DNA from: an uncultured Oscillospiraceae bacterium | Lineage (GTDB): Bacteria > Bacillota > Clostridia > Oscillospirales > Ruminococcaceae | DNA: 21,383 nt | Assembly: GCA_934463345.1 (NCBI GenBank) | Contig: CAKSJL010000024.1 | Coordinates: forward strand, 1 to 21,383 | Direction of reading: 5' to 3' | Part shown: positions 14,470 to 20,791 of the stretch, one piece after another | Layout of the letters: each line of letters begins with the position of its first letter | Numbering within the stretch: the first letter of the stretch is position 1 | Notes under the pieces: generated by a model | Databases searched by the model: none | The model's input: only the letters and a program-made list of their open reading frames with translations | Told to the model about the DNA's origin: nothing | Position numbers and translations under genes: made by a program

Positions 14470-17043
14470 TTATGACTTTCTGAACAATTTTCTTATTAGC
14501 TTTAAAAGCTGAATTACCAAAAGAGTTCCAACAGATGTTCCGGCAACCATTCCAATCTGAGCCAAAGTTAATTTTTCAGCTTCAAAAATCTCGGACAGAC
14601 CAGGAACAAATAAGACTGCTGAGAGTAGTATCAATCCGACTGCAAGAGCGCCAAACACAAATTTATTATTGAAAAATTTCTTTGTGAATATTACCGGATT
14701 GTCAGACTTACAGTTAAAACCATGGATAAGTCTTGAAAGACAAATGCTCGCAAAAGCCATAGTACTTCCGACAGTATCAGATGTTTTCAGTCCGAACATA
14801 AAGCATACTGCTGACGCTGCCGCAATAACAAGTCCTTCTGAAAGTATGCTTAAAATAAACGACTTTGTAAGAATAGATTCATTGACAGGACGAGGCTTTT
14901 CCTTCATAACTTCGTCAGTATGCGGTTCAAGCCCAAGCGCTATTGCCGGAAGAGAATCTGTAAGAAGGTTTATAAAAAGAAGATGAACTGCTGCAAACGG
15001 TACAGGAAGATTTGCAAATGAGGCGAACAAAACAACCAGTATTCCTGCCGCATTACCTGAAAGCAAAAATTGTATTGAGCGCTTTATATTCGCATAAATA
15101 TTTCTTCCGTTGTTTACAGCCTTGACAATAGTTGCAAAATTATCATCTGCAAGAATCATTGACGCTGCATCTTTGGAAACCTCTGTTCCTGTTATACCCA
15201 TTGCAACACCGATATCAGCCTGTTTGAGCGCCGGAGCATCATTAACACCATCGCCGGTCATAGCAACTATATTGCCTCTCTCCTGCCATGCTCTTACGAT
15301 TCTTATTTTATGCTCCGGAGAAACTCTGGCGTAAACAGATTTTGTCGGAACATATTCTTTGAGCTGCTCATCTGAAAGGTCATCTATCTCTGCACCCTCT
15401 GCTGCTTCCGAGTAATCTTTCAGTATGCCTATTTCCCTGGCAATTGCAGCAGCTGTTACTTTATGGTCACCAGTTATCATTACCGGCTTGATTCCTGCAC
15501 TGATACATTCAGCAACCGCAGACTTTGATTCCTCCCTCGGAGGATCCATCATTGCAATAAGACCTATAAATGTCAGACCGTCCTCATCATCCGGGCAGAC
15601 ATTATCAGTACTTATTTCCTTATAGGCAAACGCCAGAAGTCTTAATCCCTGTGCTGAAAGTTCTTCAGTCGTGCGACGAATGTTTTCTCTTTCAGCTTCG
15701 GAGAGAATCATCCTGTCAAGGAGAACATCTGTTGCCCCTTTGGTAATCATGGTTGTAACATCATTTACATTGTGAACAGTCGACATTAGCTTTCTGTCCG
15801 AATCAAACGGTATCTCTGAACGGCGAGGATATTTTTCACGCACATGTTCATAGCTGAAATTGTATTTTAGTGCGAAGTTAACAAGCGCTGTTTCTGTCGG
15901 GTCGCCAATCTCTTCACCGTTTCTGCACACAGCATCATTACAGAGAACACTACAAAGCAAAAGACGTTTCTGATTGTTTTTATCAAAGCTGCCATCCTCC
16001 GCATCAATTATTTTTCCATCGGCATAAAACTTCTTGACTGTCATTTTATTTTGAGTAAGCGTACCAGTCTTATCTGAACAGATAACAGAAACGCTTCCAA
16101 GTCCTTCAACAGCCTGAAGTTTTCTTATAATTGCATTTTCCTTTGACATTTTCTGTGTCCCAAACGAAAGAACGATAGTAACGATAGAGCTTAACGCTTC
16201 AGGTATTGCCGCTACTGCAAGAGCAACTGCAAACAGAAACGCATTCATTGGGTCATTTCCTCTGTAAAGGCTGAGTCCAAAAACAAGCGCACAGATTATG
16301 AGAATACCAATTGAGAGTTTTTTGCCGAAGTTGTCGAGATTAACCTGCAAAGGAGTCTTTCTTTCCTTGGCGCTCTTAAGAAGTCCTGCAATTTTTCCGA
16401 CCTCTGTATTCATTCCGATATCGGTTACAACAAATTTGGCACGTCCGTAAGTAACGAAGCTACCCGAATACACCATATTAAGTCTGTCACCAAGCGGAAG
16501 CTCCTTATCAAAAACAGTATCTTCCTTTTCCACGTTAAGACTTTCACCGGTAAGGGCGCTTTCATTTACCTTTAAGCTTGCATTTTCAATAATACGTCCG
16601 TCAGCACATATATAATCGCCTGCTTCAAGAACCACAATATCCCCCACCGTTACATCAGCAGAATCCATAACGACGGTCTTTCCGTCCCTTATAACTTTGG
16701 CAGTAGGTGCAGAAAGCTTTTTCAGACTGTCAAGCGACTTTGAGGCATTAACTGTCTGAACAGTGCCAAGAATTGAATTCATAGTGATAACGGCAATTAT
16801 TACTACAGCACTTTCTATATCGCCCATTACAGCTGAAATAATTGCTGCAATAATAAGTATTATGACAAGAAAGTCCTTGAACTGCTCCAGAAATATCAGA
16901 AAGACGTTCTTTTTCTTCTCACCTTCAATTTCATTTTTTCCATACTTTCCAGTGTTTTCCTGAGCCTGTCTGCTGCTTAATCCCTCTACAGATGCTCCAA
17001 GCCCACTTATGACCTCTTCTTTGCTTTTCAAATAGTCGTTCAT
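14470..17043 (-). CDS. P-type II cation ATPase (Ca2+/Mn2+ exporter type)
   Basis: ATP-driven membrane pump that expels a divalent cation. All P-type landmarks are visible: TGES (about residues 165-168), M4 motif AAIPEAL (P281), phosphorylation site ICSDKTGTLTQNK (D324), MITGDHKVTA, MTGDGVNDAPALKQADIGVA and M6 FINLLTDSLPAIALG. Site-II ligands (Glu in PEAL, Asn and Asp in NLLTD) are present. The M5 Glu of SERCA site I is replaced (SGNAAG), suggesting one ion per cycle. 857 aa is normal. AAGGAGAAG precedes the ATG. The leader carries a Mn2+-sensing yybP-ykoY riboswitch. As with the lactococcal and pneumococcal ATPases under that riboswitch, Mn2+ export is the likeliest role; Ca2+ remains possible. 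Confidence 0.93.
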   Translation of the reverse strand: MNDYLKSKEEVISGLGASVEGLSSRQAQENTGKYGKNEIEGEKKKNVFLIFLEQFKDFLVIILIIAAIISAVMGDIESAVVIIAVITMNSILGTVQTVNASKSLDSLKKLSAPTAKVIRDGKTVVMDSADVTVGDIVVLEAGDYICADGRIIENASLKVNESALTGESLNVEKEDTVFDKELPLGDRLNMVYSGSFVTYGRAKFVVTDIGMNTEVGKIAGLLKSAKERKTPLQVNLDNFGKKLSIGILIICALVFGLSLYRGNDPMNAFLFAVALAVAAIPEALSSIVTIVLSFGTQKMSKENAIIRKLQAVEGLGSVSVICSDKTGTLTQNKMTVKKFYADGKIIDAEDGSFDKNNQKRLLLCSVLCNDAVCRNGEEIGDPTETALVNFALKYNFSYEHVREKYPRRSEIPFDSDRKLMSTVHNVNDVTTMITKGATDVLLDRMILSEAERENIRRTTEELSAQGLRLLAFAYKEISTDNVCPDDEDGLTFIGLIAMMDPPREESKSAVAECISAGIKPVMITGDHKVTAAAIAREIGILKDYSEAAEGAEIDDLSDEQLKEYVPTKSVYARVSPEHKIRIVRAWQERGNIVAMTGDGVNDAPALKQADIGVAMGITGTEVSKDAASMILADDNFATIVKAVNNGRNIYANIKRSIQFLLSGNAAGILVVLFASFANLPVPFAAVHLLFINLLTDSLPAIALGLEPHTDEVMKEKPRPVNESILTKSFILSILSEGLVIAAASAVCFMFGLKTSDTVGSTMAFASICLSRLIHGFNCKSDNPVIFTKKFFNNKFVFGALAVGLILLSAVLFVPGLSEIFEAEKLTLAQIGMVAGTSVGTLLVIQLLKLIRKLFRKS

Positions 17044-17073
17044 GTTTTGACTTCTCCTTTTTTACAGGGCATT

Positions 17074-17153
17074 AAAAAAGACCTTTGCTAAAATCAGCCG
17101 CTTTACTTGATACCAACAAGTAAATTATAACGCTTGATTTCAACAAAAGTCTT
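17074..17153 (-). terminator. Riboswitch expression platform, intrinsic terminator
   Basis: On the minus strand a 19-bp helix (17153-17135 with 17096-17078, three G-U pairs) encloses a smaller hairpin (17124-17117 with 17109-17102) and is followed by six U (17079-17074). Its 5' arm contains the 3' arm of aptamer P1, so aptamer folding and termination exclude each other. Confidence 0.8.
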
Positions 17154-17243
17154 GCCGTTTAGATATGTTACGGACTGAAAATTCCAGTCGTGTACTGACG
17201 AAACATAAACAGCTATACAGCTGCCGGCTACTCCCCTTTATTG
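17141..17243 (-). ncRNA. yybP-ykoY family (Mn2+) riboswitch aptamer
   Basis: On the minus strand P1 is formed by CAATAAAGG (17243-17235) with CTTTTGTTG (17149-17141). The conserved GGGGAGTAGC block is at 17236-17227. A P2 hairpin CAGCTGTATAGCTG follows (17223-17210). P3 is closed by TATGTT/AACATA and holds the conserved CGTCAGTAC loop segment. A final CGGCAAGAC returns to P1. These match the known aptamer. Mn2+ should stabilise P1 and prevent the terminator, turning the ATPase on. Found from memory of the consensus, not by a covariance search. Confidence 0.85.
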
Positions 17244-17296
17244 TGTAAAACAGCTGAAATACACAATACTTAATCTGTGCAAACAGCTTTTTATTT

Positions 17297-17325
17297 ATAT
17301 TACATTATTTACGCCGCTTTGTCAA
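17297..17325 (-). promoter_or_regulatory. Promoter of the riboswitch-ATPase transcript
   Basis: On the minus strand TTGACA (17325-17320), 17-nt spacer, TAATAT (17302-17297). Predicted leader about 245 nt, containing the riboswitch. Its -35 lies 8 nt from the -35 of the divergent DUF1294 promoter. Confidence 0.75.
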
Positions 17326-17333
17326 GACTTTTA

Positions 17334-17362
17334 TTGACATATTTCTTACAAAATGATATAAT
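17334..17362 (+). promoter_or_regulatory. Promoter of the DUF1294 gene
   Basis: TTGACA (17334-17339), 17-nt spacer, TATAAT (17357-17362), a full sigma-A consensus, divergent from the ATPase promoter. Confidence 0.8.
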
Positions 17363-17409
17363 TAAAGCACATAGCATAAAAACTATATCGTATATTTAAG
17401 GAGAGTATT

Positions 17410-17688
17410 ATGAATTACCCTGTATTTCTGATAACTGTATACTATATTATTATAAATTTTACTGCATTTATTCTTTATTATTCCGACAAAAGAAAAGCTG
17501 TAAATCATAACTGGCGTATACCGGAAGCAACCCTTATCGGTGTCTCGTTTGCAGGCGGAGGTATAGGAGCATATGCTGCAATGAAGCTTTTCAGGCATAA
17601 AACAAAGCACCTTAAATTTACACTTCTTGTTCCGATTTCAATAATTCTTCACATTCTGGCGGTAATATTTGTTGTAGTAAAGTTTTAA
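17410..17688 (+). CDS. DUF1294 small membrane protein
   Basis: 92-residue integral membrane protein of the DUF1294 family. It shows hydrophobic N- and C-terminal helices and the family's core: YYSDKRKAVNHNWRIPEATL, then GGGIGAYAAMKLFRHKT and a KF motif. AAGGAG precedes the ATG at good spacing and a consensus promoter lies upstream. No biochemical function is established for the family. The divergent arrangement with a metal-regulated ATPase may be coincidental. No clear terminator follows it. Confidence 0.85.
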   Translation: MNYPVFLITVYYIIINFTAFILYYSDKRKAVNHNWRIPEATLIGVSFAGGGIGAYAAMKLFRHKTKHLKFTLLVPISIILHILAVIFVVVKF

Positions 17689-17708
17689 GATTACATTATT
17701 ATACAATA

Positions 17709-17738
17709 TTGACTTTTGACAATCTCAGATGTTATAAT
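17709..17738 (+). promoter_or_regulatory. Promoter of the Syd-like gene
   Basis: TTGACT (17709-17714), 18-nt spacer, TATAAT (17733-17738) with an upstream TG making an extended -10. A nearer TTGACA at 17716 is only 11 nt from the -10, too close. Confidence 0.65.
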
Positions 17739-17782
17739 CAAAAGAAACGAAAGAATACAAAAGTAAATGGAGGTAATTAATT

Positions 17783-18355
17783 ATGAGTATGAAAGAAGCT
17801 TTTGATACGTTTTTTGAGGAAATGACACAGAACTATTTGATAGAACGAGAAATTCTGCCGCAGGCTCCTTGTAATGAGGAACGGCATCCTACAGGACTGT
17901 TTCTATTGGAAACTTTAAATGACAAGGGATATGCACAATGGAAACCCAAACTTCAAGAAAAGCCTGTTTCTTTTGACGCAGTAGAAAAAGAACTTGGATT
18001 TTCCATACATCCTCAAATAAAAGCTTTTTTGTCTACCTATTGGTTTCTTGCGTTGGATGGAATGATTCAAACCTCAAGAGGAGAAGCAGAATTAAGACTA
18101 AACGGACTCACGCCGTATAGTAATCTTGAAGAGCGTATCATATCCGATTTCAACAATGAGGAAACACATTATTTGCATGATCACAAATATTTTCTTATTG
18201 GAACTTTTTGTTCGATAGGCGGTAATGACAGCTATCTTGTTCAAGTGAATAATGATACCGGCGAGGTCACCGCTGTCGAGGTTATGGATAAGAGGTCTGT
18301 TAAACTGGCAGATTCTATCGAGGATCTGCTTATGAATATGAAAGGAATATGGTGA
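17783..18355 (+). CDS. Syd/SUKH-superfamily protein
   Basis: 190-residue soluble protein resembling SecY-interacting protein Syd. The shared layout is: N-terminal helix (FDTFFEEMTQNYL), a YAQWKP block, VEKELGFSIHPQIKAFLSTY, then the G..EL.L strand pair, KYFLIGTFCSIGGNDSYLVQ, TGEVTAVEV and a final LADSIEDLL helix. In E. coli Syd binds SecY. SUKH-superfamily members in other bacteria are often immunity proteins for polymorphic toxins. No toxin gene is seen beside it, so the role is open. GGAGG is 9 nt before ATG 17783. It has its own extended -10 promoter and a terminator after it, so it is a single-gene unit. Confidence 0.72.
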   Translation: MSMKEAFDTFFEEMTQNYLIEREILPQAPCNEERHPTGLFLLETLNDKGYAQWKPKLQEKPVSFDAVEKELGFSIHPQIKAFLSTYWFLALDGMIQTSRGEAELRLNGLTPYSNLEERIISDFNNEETHYLHDHKYFLIGTFCSIGGNDSYLVQVNNDTGEVTAVEVMDKRSVKLADSIEDLLMNMKGIW

Positions 18356-18369
18356 TTTGGTAAATGCAG

Positions 18370-18405
18370 AAAAGAGTGCACCTTCAATCAGGCGCACTCT
18401 TTTTC
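18370..18405. terminator. Bidirectional terminator between Syd-like and GNAT genes
   Basis: 10-bp stem AAAAGAGTGC (18370-18379) with GCACTCTTTT (18394-18403), inner CCT/AGG pairs, T-rich on both exits. The GNAT stop codon lies inside its loop, so the last GNAT codons are part of the terminator. Confidence 0.8.
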
Positions 18406-18935
18406 TTCCATTGTTCTCTGCTAATATAGTTTGTATGACCTATTCTGGTTTCATTCATCAACTCAACCCAGACATCATTGCATGTATGGTGATAAATAAA
18501 TCCAAGCTTCTCCTGAACACGCTTCGATTTCTTATTTCCGTCATAGTATCCGCACCAGACAGTTTGCATATTCAGATCTTCAAACGCATGCCTTAGAACC
18601 TCTTCTGCCGCTTCAGGTATCAGTCCTCTGCCCCAGAATTTTCTGCCTATCCAGTATCCAAGTTCACATTCATCATCTCTGTCGGTCATATCAGTGCTGC
18701 CATTCAACAGCAATCCTATACTCCCTACAGCAACGTTATCTTCTTTAAGACACACCGCATAGCACTCACTTGAAGAAAGAACATTTCTGATAACATTAAG
18801 GCTGTCCTCTCTGCTTTTATGCGGCTGCCAACCTGCAACTGGCCCTATTTCTGGATCCTTGGCATACTCATAAAGACTCTCAGCGTCATCTTCTCTCCAG
18901 GGACGAAGTATCAGTCTTTTTGTATACAGTTCCAT
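18384..18935 (-). CDS. GNAT family N-acetyltransferase (RimJ/RimL type)
   Basis: Cytoplasmic acetyl-CoA-dependent acetyltransferase acting on an unknown amine, possibly a protein N-terminus or small molecule. RimJ/RimL pattern: N-terminal TKRLILRPWREDDAESLYEY, VAVGSIGLLL, ELGYWIGRKFWGRGLIPEA (the acetyl-CoA binding motif), and NKKSKRVQEKLGFIY near the end. The start at 18935 gives 183 aa and is preferred because AAGGAG precedes it at normal spacing; an in-frame ATG 30 nt upstream lacks a ribosome binding site. It lies 70 nt downstream of the secreted-protein gene on the same strand with no obvious terminator between, so read-through is possible. Confidence 0.9.
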   Translation of the reverse strand: MELYTKRLILRPWREDDAESLYEYAKDPEIGPVAGWQPHKSREDSLNVIRNVLSSSECYAVCLKEDNVAVGSIGLLLNGSTDMTDRDDECELGYWIGRKFWGRGLIPEAAEEVLRHAFEDLNMQTVWCGYYDGNKKSKRVQEKLGFIYHHTCNDVWVELMNETRIGHTNYISREQWKKKSAPD

Positions 18936-19005
18936 AAGAATTTTCTCCTTAGACTGGCTTGACATACTTTAATTACAATTCCATCTAAAAATAGCTAACG
19001 TCTGC

Positions 19006-20292
19006 TTATTTCCAGGTTGCTACAATAACAATTTTTCCGCCGGATGTCAGAGCCGGAACAGAAAAACTTTCACCTGGCTGATAGATGCTGCCATTGTATT
19101 TCCAACCCGCAAATGTTTTTCCCTCATATGTGAATTCACACTCAGGAAGAACAAAATCTTCCGTATATCTTGCTTTCATTGTGAGTTTATCAGCTGAATT
19201 ACCGTTATTTGCAGAAATATTCACATTGTACTCTGCCGGACTCCAGATGGCTTCAAAATTCATATCTGCCGGAGGTACAGTAATTCCAGCTCCTGGAGCA
19301 TATGTTTTGCCGTCATACTCCGAAAGCCAGCCAGTTATAACATAGCCCGGACGTGAAAAACGACTCGAATCAGGCAGAAAATAACTTGCGCCCTCAGATG
19401 ACATCACATAGAACGATGAATTGCCCTTTATATCATCATAATCACCAGCCGTATATAACATCTTACAGCGTCTGCACCATACCGGCTTTAAAACAACATC
19501 GCATGCCGGCATTTTAAAGAGATCACCGGAAGCGTAAGTCTTTCCGTCATATTCCCAACCTGTATTTACATATCCGTCCTTTACAAGGTTTGCAACAACA
19601 ACCCTAACACTGCTCTTATAAATAACCTCCTGCGGATCAAGTACCTTAGGATCCAGATAAGAGCTTAAATCACAGTCTTCGGTATCATAGGAAAGAATAA
19701 ACTTTCTTATGCTCAAAACCGAATTATTCACAAGAAACTTAGCAACATGATTGTAATTTTTAAGTGAATATGCTCCGTCATCCGCCATAAGGCTTCGTCT
19801 TATTTTCACAGCTTCAAATGCGCTGTATTCCTCGACCGGATTTTTCACATTCACATCAAAGGTTATAGGCTCAGTAGGCAAAAACGCCTGATAGTCATCT
19901 GTACAGCTTATTTTTATTGCATAAGTACCAGCCTTTGTATTCTTGAATTCCGACGTATCAACAACAAATATATCAGTTTTTTTCTGTGGATCAACACACT
20001 CGCATATAACCTCTTCCTCACCATTCTGATTGTAAAGCTTAAGGCTTACCTCAAGACCGGTCAGATCAAGCTTGTCCTCCAGTTCATATGAAACCTTCTC
20101 CGGAAAACTATTTATTACAATTTCATACTGCGATTCATAAAGTCCCGGTTCTTCAGTCGGATCTGTAGGTTCAGTTTCCGTTTCAACAGCAGCCACTGTC
20201 TGTGATATTTCAGTATTTGCTGCAAATGAAAATGCAGATACTGAAATCAATAGTGCAGCCAGGACGGCTGAGGTCTTTTTTAACAATTTCAT
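19006..20292 (-). CDS. Secreted surface protein with Ig-like domain and Flg_new/InlB-type repeats
   Basis: Exported 428-residue protein. Signal peptide (MKLLKKTSAVLAALLISVSA), then a Thr/Pro/Glu linker (about 36-50). An Ig-like domain (about 56-150) has the KLDLTGLEV motif of bacterial group-3/4 Ig folds. A helical segment (about 158-203) has dockerin-like spacing but no calcium ligands. Three Flg_new-type repeats follow (about 222-272, 278-350, 355-428), each with a G(W)..(Y)DGKTYA.G core and a final W. No LPXTG or membrane anchor is seen. ATG 20292 is supported by GGAAAGGA upstream; the earlier in-frame ATG at 20310 overlaps the preceding DUF4250 stop. Likely an adhesin or matrix component; the ligand is unknown. 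Confidence 0.8.
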   Translation of the reverse strand: MKLLKKTSAVLAALLISVSAFSFAANTEISQTVAAVETETEPTDPTEEPGLYESQYEIVINSFPEKVSYELEDKLDLTGLEVSLKLYNQNGEEEVICECVDPQKKTDIFVVDTSEFKNTKAGTYAIKISCTDDYQAFLPTEPITFDVNVKNPVEEYSAFEAVKIRRSLMADDGAYSLKNYNHVAKFLVNNSVLSIRKFILSYDTEDCDLSSYLDPKVLDPQEVIYKSSVRVVVANLVKDGYVNTGWEYDGKTYASGDLFKMPACDVVLKPVWCRRCKMLYTAGDYDDIKGNSSFYVMSSEGASYFLPDSSRFSRPGYVITGWLSEYDGKTYAPGAGITVPPADMNFEAIWSPAEYNVNISANNGNSADKLTMKARYTEDFVLPECEFTYEGKTFAGWKYNGSIYQPGESFSVPALTSGGKIVIVATWK

Positions 20293-20311
20293 ATTTATAT
20301 TCCTTTCCATA

Positions 20312-20488
20312 TCACTTAAATCGGTTTAATTTTTCAGAATACTCATAGCCAATATGCTTTAATTTACCTGCAAGCTCAGCTTTGCTTATCTCGTAGTCCT
20401 CACAAAGCTCATCCAGATCTTTGTACTTGTCACGAAGCATTGTATTGACATAACTCAACAGTATTGCAGGATCCTGCGGCAGATTCAT
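20312..20488 (-). CDS. DUF4250 small protein
   Basis: 58-residue cytoplasmic protein matching the DUF4250 pattern: MNLPQDPAILLSYVNTMLRD at the start, YKDLDELCEDYEIS in the middle and LKHIGYEYSEKLNRFK at the end. The ribosome binding site CGGAG lies 7 nt before the ATG. It ends 19 nt before the secreted-protein gene, so the two are probably one transcript. Function unknown; the middle region could form a small helix-turn-helix-like bundle. Its leader contains a pseudoknot candidate at 20505-20551. Confidence 0.85.
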   Translation of the reverse strand: MNLPQDPAILLSYVNTMLRDKYKDLDELCEDYEISKAELAGKLKHIGYEYSEKLNRFK

Positions 20489-20504
20489 GTTTTTTCTCCG
20501 TTCC

Positions 20505-20551
20505 GCCGCTTAATACAAAAATTTAAATTTCCTGAGCGGCATACAGGAAAT
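20505..20551 (-). ncRNA. Candidate H-type pseudoknot in the DUF4250 leader
   Basis: On the minus strand stem 1 is ATTTCCTG (20551-20544) with CAGGAAAT (20534-20527). The 9-nt loop TATGCCGCT contains GCCGCT (20540-20535), which is complementary to AGCGGC (20510-20505), just before the ribosome binding site. The short loop 1 (2-3 nt) and a 16-nt A/U-rich loop 3 fit classical H-type geometry. I cannot assign it to a known riboswitch class. Confidence 0.5.
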
Positions 20552-20568
20552 CCCAGAACAAAAAGCCG

Positions 20569-20616
20569 ATTTTTCATGTTTGATAGCATACATAATAACG
20601 GCTTCTATATATATTA
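20569..20616 (-). promoter_or_regulatory. Leader hairpin with U-run (possible attenuator)
   Basis: On the minus strand AAGCCG pairs with CGGCTT across an inner ATGT/ACAT helix, followed by TTTTTG. It lies early in the DUF4250 leader and could act as a weak terminator upstream of the pseudoknot. Tentative. Confidence 0.4.
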
Positions 20617-20625
20617 TACATATAA

Positions 20626-20654
20626 ATTTTACTATACTTTTATTACTGTGTCAA
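20626..20654 (-). promoter_or_regulatory. Promoter of the DUF4250/secreted-protein operon
   Basis: On the minus strand TTGACA (20654-20649), 17-nt spacer, TAAAAT (20631-20626). Gives a leader of about 130 nt before the DUF4250 ATG. Confidence 0.7.
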
Positions 20655-20684
20655 TAGGTTTAATGAAGTATTTTTTTCGGCGTC

Positions 20685-20713
20685 TTTACTTTTTTTTCAG
20701 AATGTTGTATAAT
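20685..20713 (+). promoter_or_regulatory. Promoter of the glutamine synthetase-like gene
   Basis: TTTACT (20685-20690), 17-nt spacer, TATAAT (20708-20713). The leader of about 70 nt can form only a weak CAGCC/GGCTG stem (20737-20741 with 20771-20775). Confidence 0.6.
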
Positions 20714-20791
20714 ATAAGAACAACTTTCTGTGTTTGCAGCCGGAATTCAGAAAAGAAGAAAATTATTTCAGGCTGAGAATGGAGCTTAAAT

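Noticed and set aside
20717..20790. ANTAR-type or other known attenuator in the glutamine synthetase-like leader
   Set aside because: Only one weak 5-bp stem could be formed and no paired hairpins with the AGNNNG-type loops were seen.
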